A stretch of DNA of 64,000 nucleotides. Source: Mucilaginibacter endophyticus (lineage in GTDB: Bacteria; Bacteroidota; Bacteroidia; Sphingobacteriales; Sphingobacteriaceae). This document shows, in pieces, positions 41,749-50,921 of the stretch. The notes under the pieces were generated by a model, which worked only from the letters and a program-made list of their open reading frames with translations, did not search any database and was not told where the DNA came from. A program made the position numbers and the translations under genes. The DNA lies in NCBI RefSeq assembly GCF_003351025.1, contig NZ_QPCG01000006.1, positions 124,001 through 188,000 of the forward strand, in the 5' to 3' direction. The stretch's first letter is position 1. Every line of letters starts with the position of its first letter.

Positions 41749-43626
41749 ATGTTAAGGAACCTTTTCAGCTTCTTCAGATTTTTTGTCTTTTGGATTGTCT
41801 TCTTCGCTATCACGAGGGCTACATTTGAGATCTATTTTCTGCATAAGTTTAATGATGCCCGCATCGGCGAGATCCTGCAAACTTTTTTCTGGGGTTTAAG
41901 GCTTGATGCTTCTGCAACCGCGTATATCTGCATTATTCCCATCTTAGTATTCATCTTCAATTGGTTTATTCCAAAGGTGCAGGTAAAACCTATCTGGCTA
42001 AAGGTTTACGTTTGGTTTTGTCTGTTTTGTATTTCGTTAAATACGGTACTTAACTTCAATATTTTCCGCGAATGGGGTACCAAGGTTAGCTTCAGGGTGT
42101 TCACTTCATTTTATCATGCGCCTTCCGAAGCCATTGCTTCAAGCGGCTCATCGCCGGTTGGCAAATGTATTTTCATTGGCATAGCCTTACTTACTACAGG
42201 CATCGTGCTATCGCACTTGATTATCAACTACCGGTTTAAAAAGCCCGACGCCCGGCCAAGTCTCAAGGTTTCGTTAACTACACTCCTAGTGTTTGTAAAC
42301 TTTGTGCTGATGCGTGGCGGCCTGCAGGCTAAGCCCGTAAGCCAAAACTCGGCCTATTTTTCCGAAAAACAGATCCTGAACCAAAGCGCCCTGAATACCG
42401 AGTGGAACCTTTTTAACAACGTATTTGAAAATCTGCGCCCGCTTTATAACCCTTACCTTTACGACCATCCGGACGAGGCTGAAAAAACCGTTGACGAGCT
42501 GTATCATGTAAAGGATAATACCACCGAACAAATCCTTACCACCAGCAGGCCCAATGTGGTAATTATCCAAATGGAAAGCTATACAGCTGATGTCATTGAA
42601 TCATTAGACGGCGACAAAGGCGTAGCGCCCAACTTTGAAAAGTTCATCAAAAACGGCCTGTTCTTCAACAACATTTATGCCTCCGGCGATCGTACTGATA
42701 AAGGTATTATAGCCCTCATGAGCGGTTTCCCGTCTCAAGCTATCCGCACCATTATCAGCGATACTGTTAAACATAAAAAGCTTCCTGCTATATCTACAGC
42801 ATTTAAAGATGCAGGTTATGAAACCGCTTATTTTTATGGCGGCAAAAGCAATTACATGAATTTTAATAAGTTCATGACCTCACACAATATCAATCATATT
42901 ATTGACGAGGCCAGCTTTGATAACAGCTACGTAAAAACACAATGGGGCGTTTATGATGATGACCTGCTTACGCGCAACCTTCAATATTCGGCCAGGCAGA
43001 AACAACCTTTTTTTGATTATGTGCAAACCTCATCAAACCATGAGCCTTTTACCTTACCGGTAAAACATCATTTTGACGACGATGCTAATGGCGACCCAGC
43101 CAACAAATTCCGCAGTACGGCCTACTTTACCGACTCATGCCTGAACGCTTACTTTGAGCATGCGAAAAAACAAAACTGGTATAAAAATACATTGTTCATT
43201 TTAGTGGCCGATCACGGTCATCGCCTGCCCCGTAATACCGCCGAAGCTTATGATCCGGCTAAATACCATATTCCGCTATTGTTTTTTGGCGATGTGATAA
43301 AACCCAAATATCGCGGCAAAAAGATCAGCAAATTGGGCGGACAAACCGATGTTGCCGCTACCCTGCTGTCACAATTGGGGATGCCACACAACCAGTTTAA
43401 ATGGTCGAAAGATTTGTTGAATCCTAATAGTAAAGCATTTGCTTTTTTTGATTGGGATAATGGTTTCGGCTTTATGCAGCCGGGACAAACGGTTTCTTAC
43501 GATAACGCAGGCCGCACCATGATCTATAACAACAATCGTAACGCAGATGACAAGGATACCGAAACTGGGCTTGCCTATGGTAAGGCTTATTTGCAGCAGG
43601 TGTTTACAGAGTATATGAGTTATTGA
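41749..43626 (+). CDS. LTA-synthase/sulfatase-type phosphotransferase
   Basis: 625 residues. Five N-terminal membrane helices (to about 180) lead to an alkaline-phosphatase-fold domain. NVVIIQMESYTADVIES holds the metal-binding Glu, ASGDRTDKGIIALMSGFPSQ the nucleophile Thr (TDKG), and VADHGHRLPRN the metal-binding Asp/His. It faces the periplasm. In Gram-negatives such enzymes move phosphoglycerol or phosphoethanolamine to glycans or lipids; the substrate here is unknown. A REP follows the gene. Confidence 0.9.
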   Translation: MLRNLFSFFRFFVFWIVFFAITRATFEIYFLHKFNDARIGEILQTFFWGLRLDASATAYICIIPILVFIFNWFIPKVQVKPIWLKVYVWFCLFCISLNTVLNFNIFREWGTKVSFRVFTSFYHAPSEAIASSGSSPVGKCIFIGIALLTTGIVLSHLIINYRFKKPDARPSLKVSLTTLLVFVNFVLMRGGLQAKPVSQNSAYFSEKQILNQSALNTEWNLFNNVFENLRPLYNPYLYDHPDEAEKTVDELYHVKDNTTEQILTTSRPNVVIIQMESYTADVIESLDGDKGVAPNFEKFIKNGLFFNNIYASGDRTDKGIIALMSGFPSQAIRTIISDTVKHKKLPAISTAFKDAGYETAYFYGGKSNYMNFNKFMTSHNINHIIDEASFDNSYVKTQWGVYDDDLLTRNLQYSARQKQPFFDYVQTSSNHEPFTLPVKHHFDDDANGDPANKFRSTAYFTDSCLNAYFEHAKKQNWYKNTLFILVADHGHRLPRNTAEAYDPAKYHIPLLFFGDVIKPKYRGKKISKLGGQTDVAATLLSQLGMPHNQFKWSKDLLNPNSKAFAFFDWDNGFGFMQPGQTVSYDNAGRTMIYNNNRNADDKDTETGLAYGKAYLQQVFTEYMSY

Positions 43627-43646
43627 GGTTTATTCTCATGTCATTT

Positions 43647-43726
43647 CATTGCGAGCGAAGCGTGGCAATCGCATGTTATACAGAGCCGCTCTGCTTCCGT
43701 GCGATTGCCACGCTTCGCTCGCAATG
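43647..43726. repeat. REP-like inverted repeat, 27-bp perfect arms
   Basis: Arms at 43647-43673 and 43700-43726 are perfect reverse complements around 26 bases. The element lies between convergent genes, and its 21446-21473 relative is a lone arm. Confidence 0.85.
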
Positions 43727-43742
43727 ACATATTTTTTATTCC

Positions 43743-44348
43743 TTACAAAGCCAGTTCTTTACCCAACTGCTCAACCCATTGATTAAACAGTTTAGTTTCA
43801 AATTCAACAGCTTTTTGAGCGTGTAGCTCCCATTGCGGTGAAAAATGCTGTAACTGGTTGATCATCTCTTCCAGGTGACCTTCTTCTTCCAGAATGATCG
43901 ATTTTACGTTCACTTTGCTGCCTGCTTCATCAAGGGCATCCTGGTAAATAGGATAAAGTTCATCGGCACGAACTTCTATAGCGTAAGTAACCAACAGGTA
44001 AGCCGCAAAACGGAGTTCGGCACCTTTCAGGTTAAGTTCATTCTTTAAATAGCGACAAACATCAACATCCAGCTGGTTCAGATAATACTTGCTTGAACCC
44101 GGAGCCAACAAATATTCCGCGGCATAGGTTGGTAAAGTTACACCGGTTTTTTCCAGTTGTTTTTTCAGGTAGAAAGCATGGCGGTGCTCTTCGGCAGCGT
44201 GCTTTAATATAATGTAAGTAACAGTAAGCGGATCTTCGCTGGCCGAAATCTTGCGCGCGCCGGTATTTTCCATTAATGACAATGTATTTAACCAGCGTGA
44301 GTGTAATTGATTATCGGCTATTATGGTAGGTAGTATTTTGTTCAGCAT
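43743..44348 (-). CDS. Ferritin-like di-iron protein, downstream of bioA
   Basis: 201 residues, all helical. EEHRHAFYLKKQLE and LEEEGHLEEMINQL each give an ExxH motif of ferritin-like di-iron proteins; acidic residues in AIEVRADELYPIY could be further ligands. It resembles MiaE- or rubrerythrin-type folds. A distinct activity cannot be named. It starts 3 bp after bioA in the operon, so a role linked to biotin or to the amino-transfer enzymes is possible by context only. Confidence 0.7.
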   Translation of the reverse strand: MLNKILPTIIADNQLHSRWLNTLSLMENTGARKISASEDPLTVTYIILKHAAEEHRHAFYLKKQLEKTGVTLPTYAAEYLLAPGSSKYYLNQLDVDVCRYLKNELNLKGAELRFAAYLLVTYAIEVRADELYPIYQDALDEAGSKVNVKSIILEEEGHLEEMINQLQHFSPQWELHAQKAVEFETKLFNQWVEQLGKELAL

Positions 44349-44351
44349 AAT

Positions 44352-45617
44352 TTATAGTTCTTCAAGAGCTTGCTCAATTTTGTTGTAAACATAATTGAGT
44401 TGCTCATTAGTAATGCAATATGGCGGTAAAATATAAATAACGTTCCCTAATGGGCGCAATATGATCCCCGCAGCCAAAAAGTAATGGTACAGCTTATCCC
44501 TAAGCGAACTGAAGTACGATGTATTATCGCCGGTTTCCCACTCCATAGCTACGATGGTACCCGTTTGCCTTATAGTTTTTACTTTAGGGTGATTGCGGAT
44601 CTTATCGGCAAAGGCCGTATGGGCGGCTTTGATCCGGGCTATGTTCTCTGCCGTTTCGGGCTGTTGAAACAGGTCAAGGCTGGCCAGTGCCGAAGCACAA
44701 GCTATCGGATTAGCTGTAAATGAATGCCCGTGAAAAAGGGTTTTCAATTTATCGTCAGATAAAAATGCATCGTAAATTTGCTGTGTACAAGTTGTTAAAC
44801 CAAGGGCCATAGTACCGCCTGTAAGTCCTTTAGAAAAACACATGATATCTGGTTCTACCTCCACATGGTTTGTGGCAAAAGGTTTACCTGTACGCCCGAA
44901 GCCGGTAAATACTTCATCAGCAATCAGCATCACTTCTTCCTGGCGGCAATGCGCCATCAACTCATTTAAGTATTCAGCCTCATACATGATCATCCCTGCC
45001 GAACCCTGTATTAACGGCTCAAAAATGAAACAAGCGGTTTGAGATTTGAGATCCGAGATTTGAGATTTGAGACTTTCGATATTCTCCTCGCTAGGAATGT
45101 CGATGAATTCAACTTCAAACAATAAACTATCAAAAGCTTTAGTAAACGCGCTGCGGCCACTTACGGCCATAGCGCCAAAGGTATCGCCGTGATAAGCGTT
45201 ATTAAAAGCGATAATTTTAGTACGCTGATCGCTTTTGTTGAGCCAGTATTGCAGGCACATTTTTATGGCTACCTCAACTGCGGTTGAACCATTATCTGAG
45301 TAAAACGCTTTTTTTTGATTGGCCGGCAAAATAGTCAGTAACCGCTCGGCCAGTTCAACAGCCCCTTCGTGGGTAAAGCCAGCGAATATTACATGCTCCA
45401 GCTTATGAAGCTGTTCTGACACTTTTTTTGCGATGTAGGGATGAGCATGCCCGTGGATATTTACCCACCATGACGATACCGCATCGATATATTGTTTTCC
45501 TTCTTCATCAAATAGCAGCGCACCTTCTCCCCGCACAATCCCTATTGGCGGCTGGGCGGTTTTCATTTGGGTGTAAGGGTGCCATATTACCTGTAAATCC
45601 CTTTCGGCAAGGTTCAT
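44352..45617 (-). CDS. bioA: Adenosylmethionine--8-amino-7-oxononanoate aminotransferase BioA
   Basis: 421 residues. The N-terminus (IWHPYTQMK) is diagnostic. SSWWVNIHGHAHP, YSDNGSTAVEVAIKM, NAYHGDTFGAMAVSG, and IADEVFTGFGRTGKPFA follow, and PLP-binding K263 is in CFSKGLTGG. It transfers the amino group of S-adenosylmethionine to KAPA in biotin synthesis. Residues 182-193 (SLKSQISDLKSQ) look like a repeat-encoded insertion. It overlaps the Nudix gene by 4 bp. Other bio genes are not in the window. Confidence 0.95.
   Translation of the reverse strand: MNLAERDLQVIWHPYTQMKTAQPPIGIVRGEGALLFDEEGKQYIDAVSSWWVNIHGHAHPYIAKKVSEQLHKLEHVIFAGFTHEGAVELAERLLTILPANQKKAFYSDNGSTAVEVAIKMCLQYWLNKSDQRTKIIAFNNAYHGDTFGAMAVSGRSAFTKAFDSLLFEVEFIDIPSEENIESLKSQISDLKSQTACFIFEPLIQGSAGMIMYEAEYLNELMAHCRQEEVMLIADEVFTGFGRTGKPFATNHVEVEPDIMCFSKGLTGGTMALGLTTCTQQIYDAFLSDDKLKTLFHGHSFTANPIACASALASLDLFQQPETAENIARIKAAHTAFADKIRNHPKVKTIRQTGTIVAMEWETGDNTSYFSSLRDKLYHYFLAAGIILRPLGNVIYILPPYCITNEQLNYVYNKIEQALEEL
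45038..45073. repeat. Tandem GAGATTTGAGAT repeat within bioA
   Basis: About 36 bp made of GAGATTTGA units (three to four), read through by bioA as SLKSQISDLKSQ. The repeated bases have a composition unlike their neighbours. Confidence 0.6.
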
Positions 45618-46054
45618 AGTTCGTTTTGTAAAAGTTCAACCACACGTTTATCTGTCGGAAATTCGAAATCGGCTGTGCTTAACGCGGTAAGCGGCACCCA
45701 CCTGAAAGCCTGCAACACCTCTCCTTCCCCGTCAAAATCAAACGCCACGGTTTTTATATTTAAATTAACTGGGGTAAGGCTTCTCACCATATAATATACG
45801 CTGATGATCTGCGAATTATTAAATGCCGATTTTACTGCGAAATCAGTAGTATAAAAATGGCTCACCACTTCAATTTCCAGGTTACATTCTTCTATAAACT
45901 CGCGTTTAAGCCCGTCAATCAAACCTTCGCCAAGTTCAAGGCCTCCACCCGGAAATTTTGAAAAACGAATGCCATACTCCTGCTCATCGCTTATCAGCAG
46001 TTCATCCTCGTCATTTAATAACAGGCCGTAAACCCTCACATTAAAGTATTCCAT
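45614..46054 (-). CDS. Nudix hydrolase
   Basis: 146 residues. The Nudix box is GGGLELGEGLIDGLKREF plus IEECNLEI, matching GX5EX7REUXEEXGU. It probably hydrolyses a nucleoside diphosphate derivative; the substrate is unknown. It overlaps the cation-efflux gene by one base and bioA by four, so it sits in the middle of one operon. Confidence 0.9.
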   Translation of the reverse strand: MEYFNVRVYGLLLNDEDELLISDEQEYGIRFSKFPGGGLELGEGLIDGLKREFIEECNLEIEVVSHFYTTDFAVKSAFNNSQIISVYYMVRSLTPVNLNIKTVAFDFDGEGEVLQAFRWVPLTALSTADFEFPTDKRVVELLQNEL

Positions 46055-47028
46055 TATTCAAAGTGTTTTTTATTACGTACAACTTTTTCCAGTGTCCAGG
46101 CTATGGTCTCCGTTTGTGCTTCCGACCGGATAGGACAATTGGGCATACTACAGTAGTGGCAGCAATCGGGCAGGCAAGGATCGGCATGAATAAAAAGTTC
46201 TGTTTTAATACCCATATCCTTATTAATCATCTTGTCCACTAACGATATCTCAGTATGTACCGTATTCAGGTCAAAATAGCTGGGCAGGGTCATGTGACAA
46301 TCGATATGCAGTTCGTGACCGTATTTCTGCGCACGAAGGTTGTGTACATCTATCCAGGCCTCGCGGCGTTTTTCGCTTAAAACATTAATGATATCTGTCA
46401 CCACCTGAAAATCGGCCTCGTCCATTAATCCACCCACCGATTTACGCACCAGTTTATAACTGCTATATACTATGTATAAACCTACCAATATAGACAACGC
46501 GCTATCAAGCCATAATATGCCCGTAAATTCAATAAGCAATAAACCAACCACCAAACCACCACTGGTAACCGTGTCGGCAAGTAAATGGCGGCCATCAGCA
46601 TCCAGCGTCATGGAGCGAAGTTCTTTTCCTTTGCGGATCATATAATAACCCAGCGCGCCATTAACAGCACCGGTAATACCTATAATAATAGCACCGGTAA
46701 ACAGGTCATGGATGATATTAGGGAAGAAAAAGCTGTAAACCGATTTTACGATAATGACACATCCGGCAATACCGATAAGTGCGCCCTCAATAAAAACGGA
46801 GAAAAACTCCACTTTACCGTGCCCGTAAGGGTGGTTTTCATCTCGCGGCAGGGCCGAGAGGTAAATACTGTAAAAAGCGAAAGAGCTTGCAATAACATTT
46901 ACAATGCTTTCGGCGGCGTCGGTTAGTACAAAGTTGGAGGCTGTTAAAAAGTAGGCGCCAAATTTCGCCAGCATCAGCACAATCCCCGTTATCAGCGAAA
47001 TTAATATGATCCTTTTTTGTTGATTCAA
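46054..47028 (-). CDS. Cation diffusion facilitator transporter
   Basis: 324 residues with about six membrane helices and a cytoplasmic C-terminal domain. FVLTDAAESIVNVIAS and LLADTVTSGGLVVGLLL hold the metal-binding Asp residues of CDF transporters. The tail is rich in Cys and His (CLPDCCHYCSMPNC). It should export Zn, Co, Fe or another divalent metal. Start is TTG at 47028, with a -7 element at 47056-47049 upstream. It leads the operon that ends in the ferritin-like protein. Confidence 0.9.
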   Translation of the reverse strand: MNQQKRIILISLITGIVLMLAKFGAYFLTASNFVLTDAAESIVNVIASSFAFYSIYLSALPRDENHPYGHGKVEFFSVFIEGALIGIAGCVIIVKSVYSFFFPNIIHDLFTGAIIIGITGAVNGALGYYMIRKGKELRSMTLDADGRHLLADTVTSGGLVVGLLLIEFTGILWLDSALSILVGLYIVYSSYKLVRKSVGGLMDEADFQVVTDIINVLSEKRREAWIDVHNLRAQKYGHELHIDCHMTLPSYFDLNTVHTEISLVDKMINKDMGIKTELFIHADPCLPDCCHYCSMPNCPIRSEAQTETIAWTLEKVVRNKKHFE

Positions 47029-47048
47029 AGCAAGGTGGTATTAGGCCG

Positions 47049-47056
47049 CAAATTTA
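47049..47056 (-). promoter_or_regulatory. TAAATTTG -7 element of the cation-efflux operon
   Basis: Exact TAnnTTTG on minus, 20 bases before the TTG start at 47028. Confidence 0.45.
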
Positions 47057-47092
47057 AAAATAACAAGCGTAAGTAGCAGTAAAGTTATTTTC

Positions 47093-47100
47093 TATATTTG
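47093..47100 (+). promoter_or_regulatory. TATATTTG -7 element of the aminotransferase gene
   Basis: Exact TAnnTTTG, 19 bases before ATG at 47120. It lies 36 bp from the divergent element of the cation-efflux operon. Confidence 0.5.
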
Positions 47101-47119
47101 CCGCGATAACATAATTTAT

Positions 47120-48313
47120 ATGAGCGCATTAAGTACCCGGATACAAAACCTGTCCGAATCTGCAACAATTAAAATGGCCAAACTGGGCCGTGAACTTGCC
47201 GCTAAAGGTGTCGACGTGATCAGCCTTAGCTTTGGCGAACCTGATTTTCATACTCCTGAACACATCAAGGAAGCTGCCAAGCAGGCTATGGACAAGAACT
47301 TCACCTACTACACACCCGTAGCAGGCTACCCTGAACTTCGTAAAGCCGTAGTTGCCAAGCTGAAGAACGAGAACAATCTTGATTACGATTTCGGCGATAT
47401 CGTTGTATCAACAGGTGCTAAGCAGGCAATCGCTAACGCGGTATTATGTTTGGTAAATCCCGGCGAAGAAGTGATCATCCCTACCCCTTATTGGGTGTCA
47501 TACAGTGAAGTGGTTAAATTGGCCGAAGGTAAAAGCGTTTTCATCAACACTACCGTTGATACCAACTTTAAAATTACTCCTGAGCAATTAGAAGCTGCTA
47601 TTACTCCAAATACCAAGCTGTTCATGTTTTCATCGCCGTGTAACCCTACCGGCAGTGTTTACAGCAAAGATGAACTTGAAGGTTTGGCTAAAGTATTTGA
47701 AAAATATCCACAGGTTTACATCCTGAGCGACGAAATTTACGAACACATCAACTTTGTTGACAAGCACGAATCTATAGCCCAGTTTGATTACATAAAAGAT
47801 CGTGTTGTGATCATCAACGGCTGGTCAAAAGCGTTTGCCATGACCGGCTGGAGGATTGGCTACACTGCCAGCACTAAAGAGCTTGCTGCTGCTTTTGATA
47901 AAATGCAGGGCCAGGTAACTTCAGGTACTTGTTCAATCACTCAACGTGCAGGCGTTGCCGCTTATGAAGGTGGTTTGGAAAGCGTGCTTGAGATGCGTGC
48001 CGAATTCAAAAAACGCCGTGATATAGTTTACAAATTATTAAGCGAGATCGATGGTGTTAACGTGAACCTGCCAGATGGTGCGTTCTACTTTTTCCCTAAC
48101 GTAACTTCATTCTTTGGCAAAAGCTATAACGGCCGCGTAATTAATGATTCAGATGACCTGAGCCTGTACCTGCTTGAAGAAGGCCACGTAGCCACTGTAG
48201 GCGGTGATTCATTCGGCGATCCGTCTTCTATCCGCTTATCATACGCAGCGGCCGAAGATAAGCTGATTGAAGCTATGAGAAGATTGAAAGAAGCCCTGGG
48301 TAAACTTTCTTAA
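47120..48313 (+). CDS. Aspartate aminotransferase-type class I aminotransferase
   Basis: 397 residues. Conserved parts: SLSFGEPDFHTP, YTPVAGYPELRKAV, TGAKQAIANAV, and SSPCNPTGSVYS. The PLP lysine is K237 in NGWSKAFAMTGWRIGY. It fits the AspAT-Ib group, transaminating aspartate with 2-oxoglutarate, although neighbouring specificities are possible. It is on its own and ends in a bidirectional terminator. Confidence 0.93.
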   Translation: MSALSTRIQNLSESATIKMAKLGRELAAKGVDVISLSFGEPDFHTPEHIKEAAKQAMDKNFTYYTPVAGYPELRKAVVAKLKNENNLDYDFGDIVVSTGAKQAIANAVLCLVNPGEEVIIPTPYWVSYSEVVKLAEGKSVFINTTVDTNFKITPEQLEAAITPNTKLFMFSSPCNPTGSVYSKDELEGLAKVFEKYPQVYILSDEIYEHINFVDKHESIAQFDYIKDRVVIINGWSKAFAMTGWRIGYTASTKELAAAFDKMQGQVTSGTCSITQRAGVAAYEGGLESVLEMRAEFKKRRDIVYKLLSEIDGVNVNLPDGAFYFFPNVTSFFGKSYNGRVINDSDDLSLYLLEEGHVATVGGDSFGDPSSIRLSYAAAEDKLIEAMRRLKEALGKLS

Positions 48314-48436
48314 TATGCACCGGATTAATTTTGTCTGAACCGGAATTTATAGAATTAAAGAATAAACAGAAATGCTCAGCAAACTCGATAAATTCATTTA
48401 ATTCATCTAATTCGAGTTCAGACAATCATACTTCAA

Positions 48437-48471
48437 AAAAATCCCCTTGCCGCTGGCAAGGGGATTTTTTT
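48437..48471. terminator. Bidirectional terminator after the aminotransferase
   Basis: AAATCCCCTTGCC, loop GCT, GGCAAGGGGATTT, flanked by A-run and T-run. It also serves the convergent outer-membrane gene on minus. Confidence 0.9.
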
Positions 48472-48481
48472 GCATCTGTAA

Positions 48482-49015
48482 CTAAAGTTTAAAACCGTAC
48501 GCTGTGTGCAGCCCTACTAAACCATAATTTTCCAACCCGCCTAACAGGTTTTCATAGCGCACGCTTACATCAAGCTGTTTTGTGGCGTAGCCTAATGCAG
48601 GGGCTAAAATAAATTTCCTACCTCCGCCGGATACGGCTTCAATAGCCATCCCAGTTTCGCCCGCGGCATAAAACCCATCGTAAAAAAATACTTTTGCGCC
48701 TACTTTTATAGGTACTATTTGCAGATTAGCCCGTTTGTAAGGGGCGAAAGGCGTACCTAATGTCTTCGACAAAAAATTGTAATAGCCGGATGTAAATGTC
48801 AAAGCCAGATGATCATTCACTCCATACTGGATGGTTCCGGTACCACCTAAGGAAAGCTTGTACTCTTTTGCACTTGGGCCGGTTGGCAAGCCGGTTTCAA
48901 AGGCCACACCAAAGCGTGTTTCGCCCGCCGATGTTTTTTGGGCTTTTACCAGTTGCCCGGTCATTAACAATAAGAAGCTAACAATTGCAGAAACGATTTT
49001 GATCTGTGTGTTCAT
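48482..49015 (-). CDS. Outer-membrane beta-barrel protein, paralogue 1
   Basis: 177 residues with a signal peptide ending about KAQ. The mature part has short amphipathic beta strands (GVAFETGLPTGPSAKEYKLSLGG, LTFTSGYYNFLSKT) and ends in Leu (AYGFKL), as outer-membrane barrels do. It is the most divergent of three paralogues in a row (the other two start at 49828 and 50520). It has no known ligand. Confidence 0.8.
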   Translation of the reverse strand: MNTQIKIVSAIVSFLLLMTGQLVKAQKTSAGETRFGVAFETGLPTGPSAKEYKLSLGGTGTIQYGVNDHLALTFTSGYYNFLSKTLGTPFAPYKRANLQIVPIKVGAKVFFYDGFYAAGETGMAIEAVSGGGRKFILAPALGYATKQLDVSVRYENLLGGLENYGLVGLHTAYGFKL

Positions 49016-49129
49016 AAAGGTTAAGTTAAGTGTGTGATTAATTCCTTATGAACGGCACTCCTTAATTATTAGTTCATGAACTCTGCCTGTTTAACAAACC
49101 TTAACTAATGAAATATAAAAAGTGTTAAA

Positions 49130-49168
49130 AACAAAGAACCCCGTGCCGTTGGCATGGGGTTCTTTGTT
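49130..49168. terminator. Hairpin between outer-membrane paralogues 1 and 2
   Basis: An 18-bp stem with one wobble, loop GTT. On minus it is followed by GTTTTT, so it ends transcription of paralogue 2. Confidence 0.75.
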
Positions 49169-49218
49169 AAATTAAACTGGCATTACCCGAAACTATTCGC
49201 TTTTATCTAAAATCAAGG

Positions 49219-49235
49219 TAATCCCCAAATCCTAA
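49219..49235 (+). repeat. Copy of TAATCCCCAAATCCTAA repeat
   Basis: Third copy of the motif at 6861-6876 and 9774-9790, just after the stop of outer-membrane paralogue 2. Confidence 0.5.
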
Positions 49236-49255
49236 AAATCAGGGTTCAGTTCTAT

Positions 49256-49828
49256 TTACAACCCAAAACCGTAAGCTATGCGCAAACCAATTAAACCGTA
49301 GCTATTACCCTGACCGAAAAAGCCTTCATAACGCAAGCCTAAATCAATGATCTTGGTAGCATAACCAATAGTTGGCGATAGGATCAGCTTAGTGTCTTTG
49401 CTACCGTCAGGATAAAGCGAAGTAGCTTCAAAACCTGCACCAGCCTCAGCGCCAAAGTAAAGCCTGTGGGCCAGAAAAGATTTTATACCAAGCTTTACAG
49501 GGATAATGCCAAGGTCTTTGGATTTTACCTTTACGGTAGTTCCTGCTGCATTTGCGTCAAGAACTGCAATGTTTTTGCCAAACATATTGTAATAGCCAGA
49601 AGTAAGTGTTAAAGCTGTTTTATTACTTAAACCATATTGCAACCTTGCTGTACCACCTAATTCAAAGTTTGAGATATCGTGAGCGTTTCCAATTGGCCTG
49701 CCTACCTCAAGGCCCACTCCCAAACGCCATTTATCGGCCGGTGTGGTTTGGGCGTTAACATTTTTGGCGGTAAACAATGCAAGAACAACCGATACACCGG
49801 TTATAACTTTTGTAATTGTATTTTTCAT
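49256..49828 (-). CDS. Outer-membrane beta-barrel protein, paralogue 2
   Basis: 190 residues with a signal peptide ending about VNAQ. The core pattern GNAHDISNFELGGTARLQYGLSN is nearly the same as in paralogue 3, and the C-terminus is AYGFGL. The barrel strands follow the same order in all three. Its spacer after the stop carries a dispersed repeat. The function is unknown. Confidence 0.82.
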   Translation of the reverse strand: MKNTITKVITGVSVVLALFTAKNVNAQTTPADKWRLGVGLEVGRPIGNAHDISNFELGGTARLQYGLSNKTALTLTSGYYNMFGKNIAVLDANAAGTTVKVKSKDLGIIPVKLGIKSFLAHRLYFGAEAGAGFEATSLYPDGSKDTKLILSPTIGYATKIIDLGLRYEGFFGQGNSYGLIGLRIAYGFGL

Positions 49829-49885
49829 ATAGCTGTAATTTAAACTCCTGTTAACTTTTTGTTAACGGGGTGGCAAATGTATAAA

Positions 49886-49927
49886 AAAATAAAAGCCCCC
49901 TGTTATACATAAACAGAGGGCTTTTGT
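49886..49927 (-). terminator. Terminator of outer-membrane paralogue 3
   Basis: AAAAGCCCCCTGTT and AACAGAGGGCTTTT form a stem with one mismatch. On minus it is followed by TTTTATTTTTTT. Confidence 0.8.
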
Positions 49928-49947
49928 AACAGTTTTTATTGCTTAGC

Positions 49948-50520
49948 TTACAAACCAAAGCCATAAGCTAAACGCAAGCCTACTAAACCATAGTTATTGC
50001 TCTGGCCTGAGAAGTTTTCATAACGAACGCCGATATCCCATGATTTGGTAGCATAACCGATACCAGGAGCAAGGATCAGCTTGGTATTTTTCTCGGCTCC
50101 GGCAACAGGTTCGTGTACTTCAAAACCGGCACCAACTTCACCGGCAAAGTAAAAGCCGTCGCCAACAAAGGCTTTAATACCAGCTTTAACCGGGATCATA
50201 CCCAACGATCTGCCTTTAACAGTTACGGTAGTTGTTGAGGTATTATCGGAAAAAGACGAGGTATAAGTTTTACCGAAGAAATTGTAGTAACCAGAGGTAA
50301 GTGTAAGGGCCAAATCATTGCTCACGCCGTATTGTAAACGGGCGGTACCGCCTAATTCAAATTTTGAAATGTCATGCGCGTTACCTGTAGGGATACCTGC
50401 TTCAAGGCCAACTCCAAAACGGAGGGCATTAGCGGGTGTTGTTTGAGCTTTTACATTTGTTCCGATAAAAATAGCTACTGCTGTAAATGCCGAAGCTATC
50501 ATTTTAGTCATTGTTTTCAT
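49948..50520 (-). CDS. Outer-membrane beta-barrel protein, paralogue 3
   Basis: 190 residues with a signal peptide ending about VKAQ. It shares GNAHDISKFELGGTARLQYGVSN with paralogue 2, and ends AYGFGL. A loop with SDNTSTTTVTVKG differs in length from its relatives. It is followed by its own terminator. Confidence 0.82.
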   Translation of the reverse strand: MKTMTKMIASAFTAVAIFIGTNVKAQTTPANALRFGVGLEAGIPTGNAHDISKFELGGTARLQYGVSNDLALTLTSGYYNFFGKTYTSSFSDNTSTTTVTVKGRSLGMIPVKAGIKAFVGDGFYFAGEVGAGFEVHEPVAGAEKNTKLILAPGIGYATKSWDIGVRYENFSGQSNNYGLVGLRLAYGFGL

Positions 50521-50873
50521 AGTTGTGTTTTTTTAGTCAATTCTACAATGGTTAAATCTTAATTTTTCATTGTATTAACCCCATCTTAACAAATACTTTG
50601 CCATTGTTGGCACAGTTTGCCTTTGCCAATATTAGTTTAACTATTAAAACAACCGTATTTTATCCAATAACTACAACCTTAGTAATTGAAAATCAGCATC
50701 ATTTTAAGGAGACATAACAAATATTCGCGCACTGGAAAAGTGTATCTGCCTGAGTAAAAATCTTGTTAAAAACTGCCCTGCTTACAATGCAAAAGTGTAT
50801 GCAAACACGAAATTTAGTGACGATAAACATCATTTCATCAATCGTGAATGGCATACCAAAACTGCATTAAAAC
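50521..50873. other. Non-coding DNA between paralogue 3 and the RND operon
   Basis: AT-rich. No ORF, tRNA or riboswitch was recognised. It presumably holds the promoter of paralogue 3. Confidence 0.4.
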
Positions 50874-50901
50874 AAAAAAAGAGAGGCGCGCCTCTCTTTT
50901 T
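50874..50901. terminator. Palindromic terminator of the RND operon
   Basis: GAGAGGCG directly followed by CGCCTCTC, flanked by A-run and T-run. It lies 21 bp downstream of the RND permease stop on minus. Confidence 0.8.
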
Positions 50902-50921
50902 ACAAAATTCAAACAATGTTA

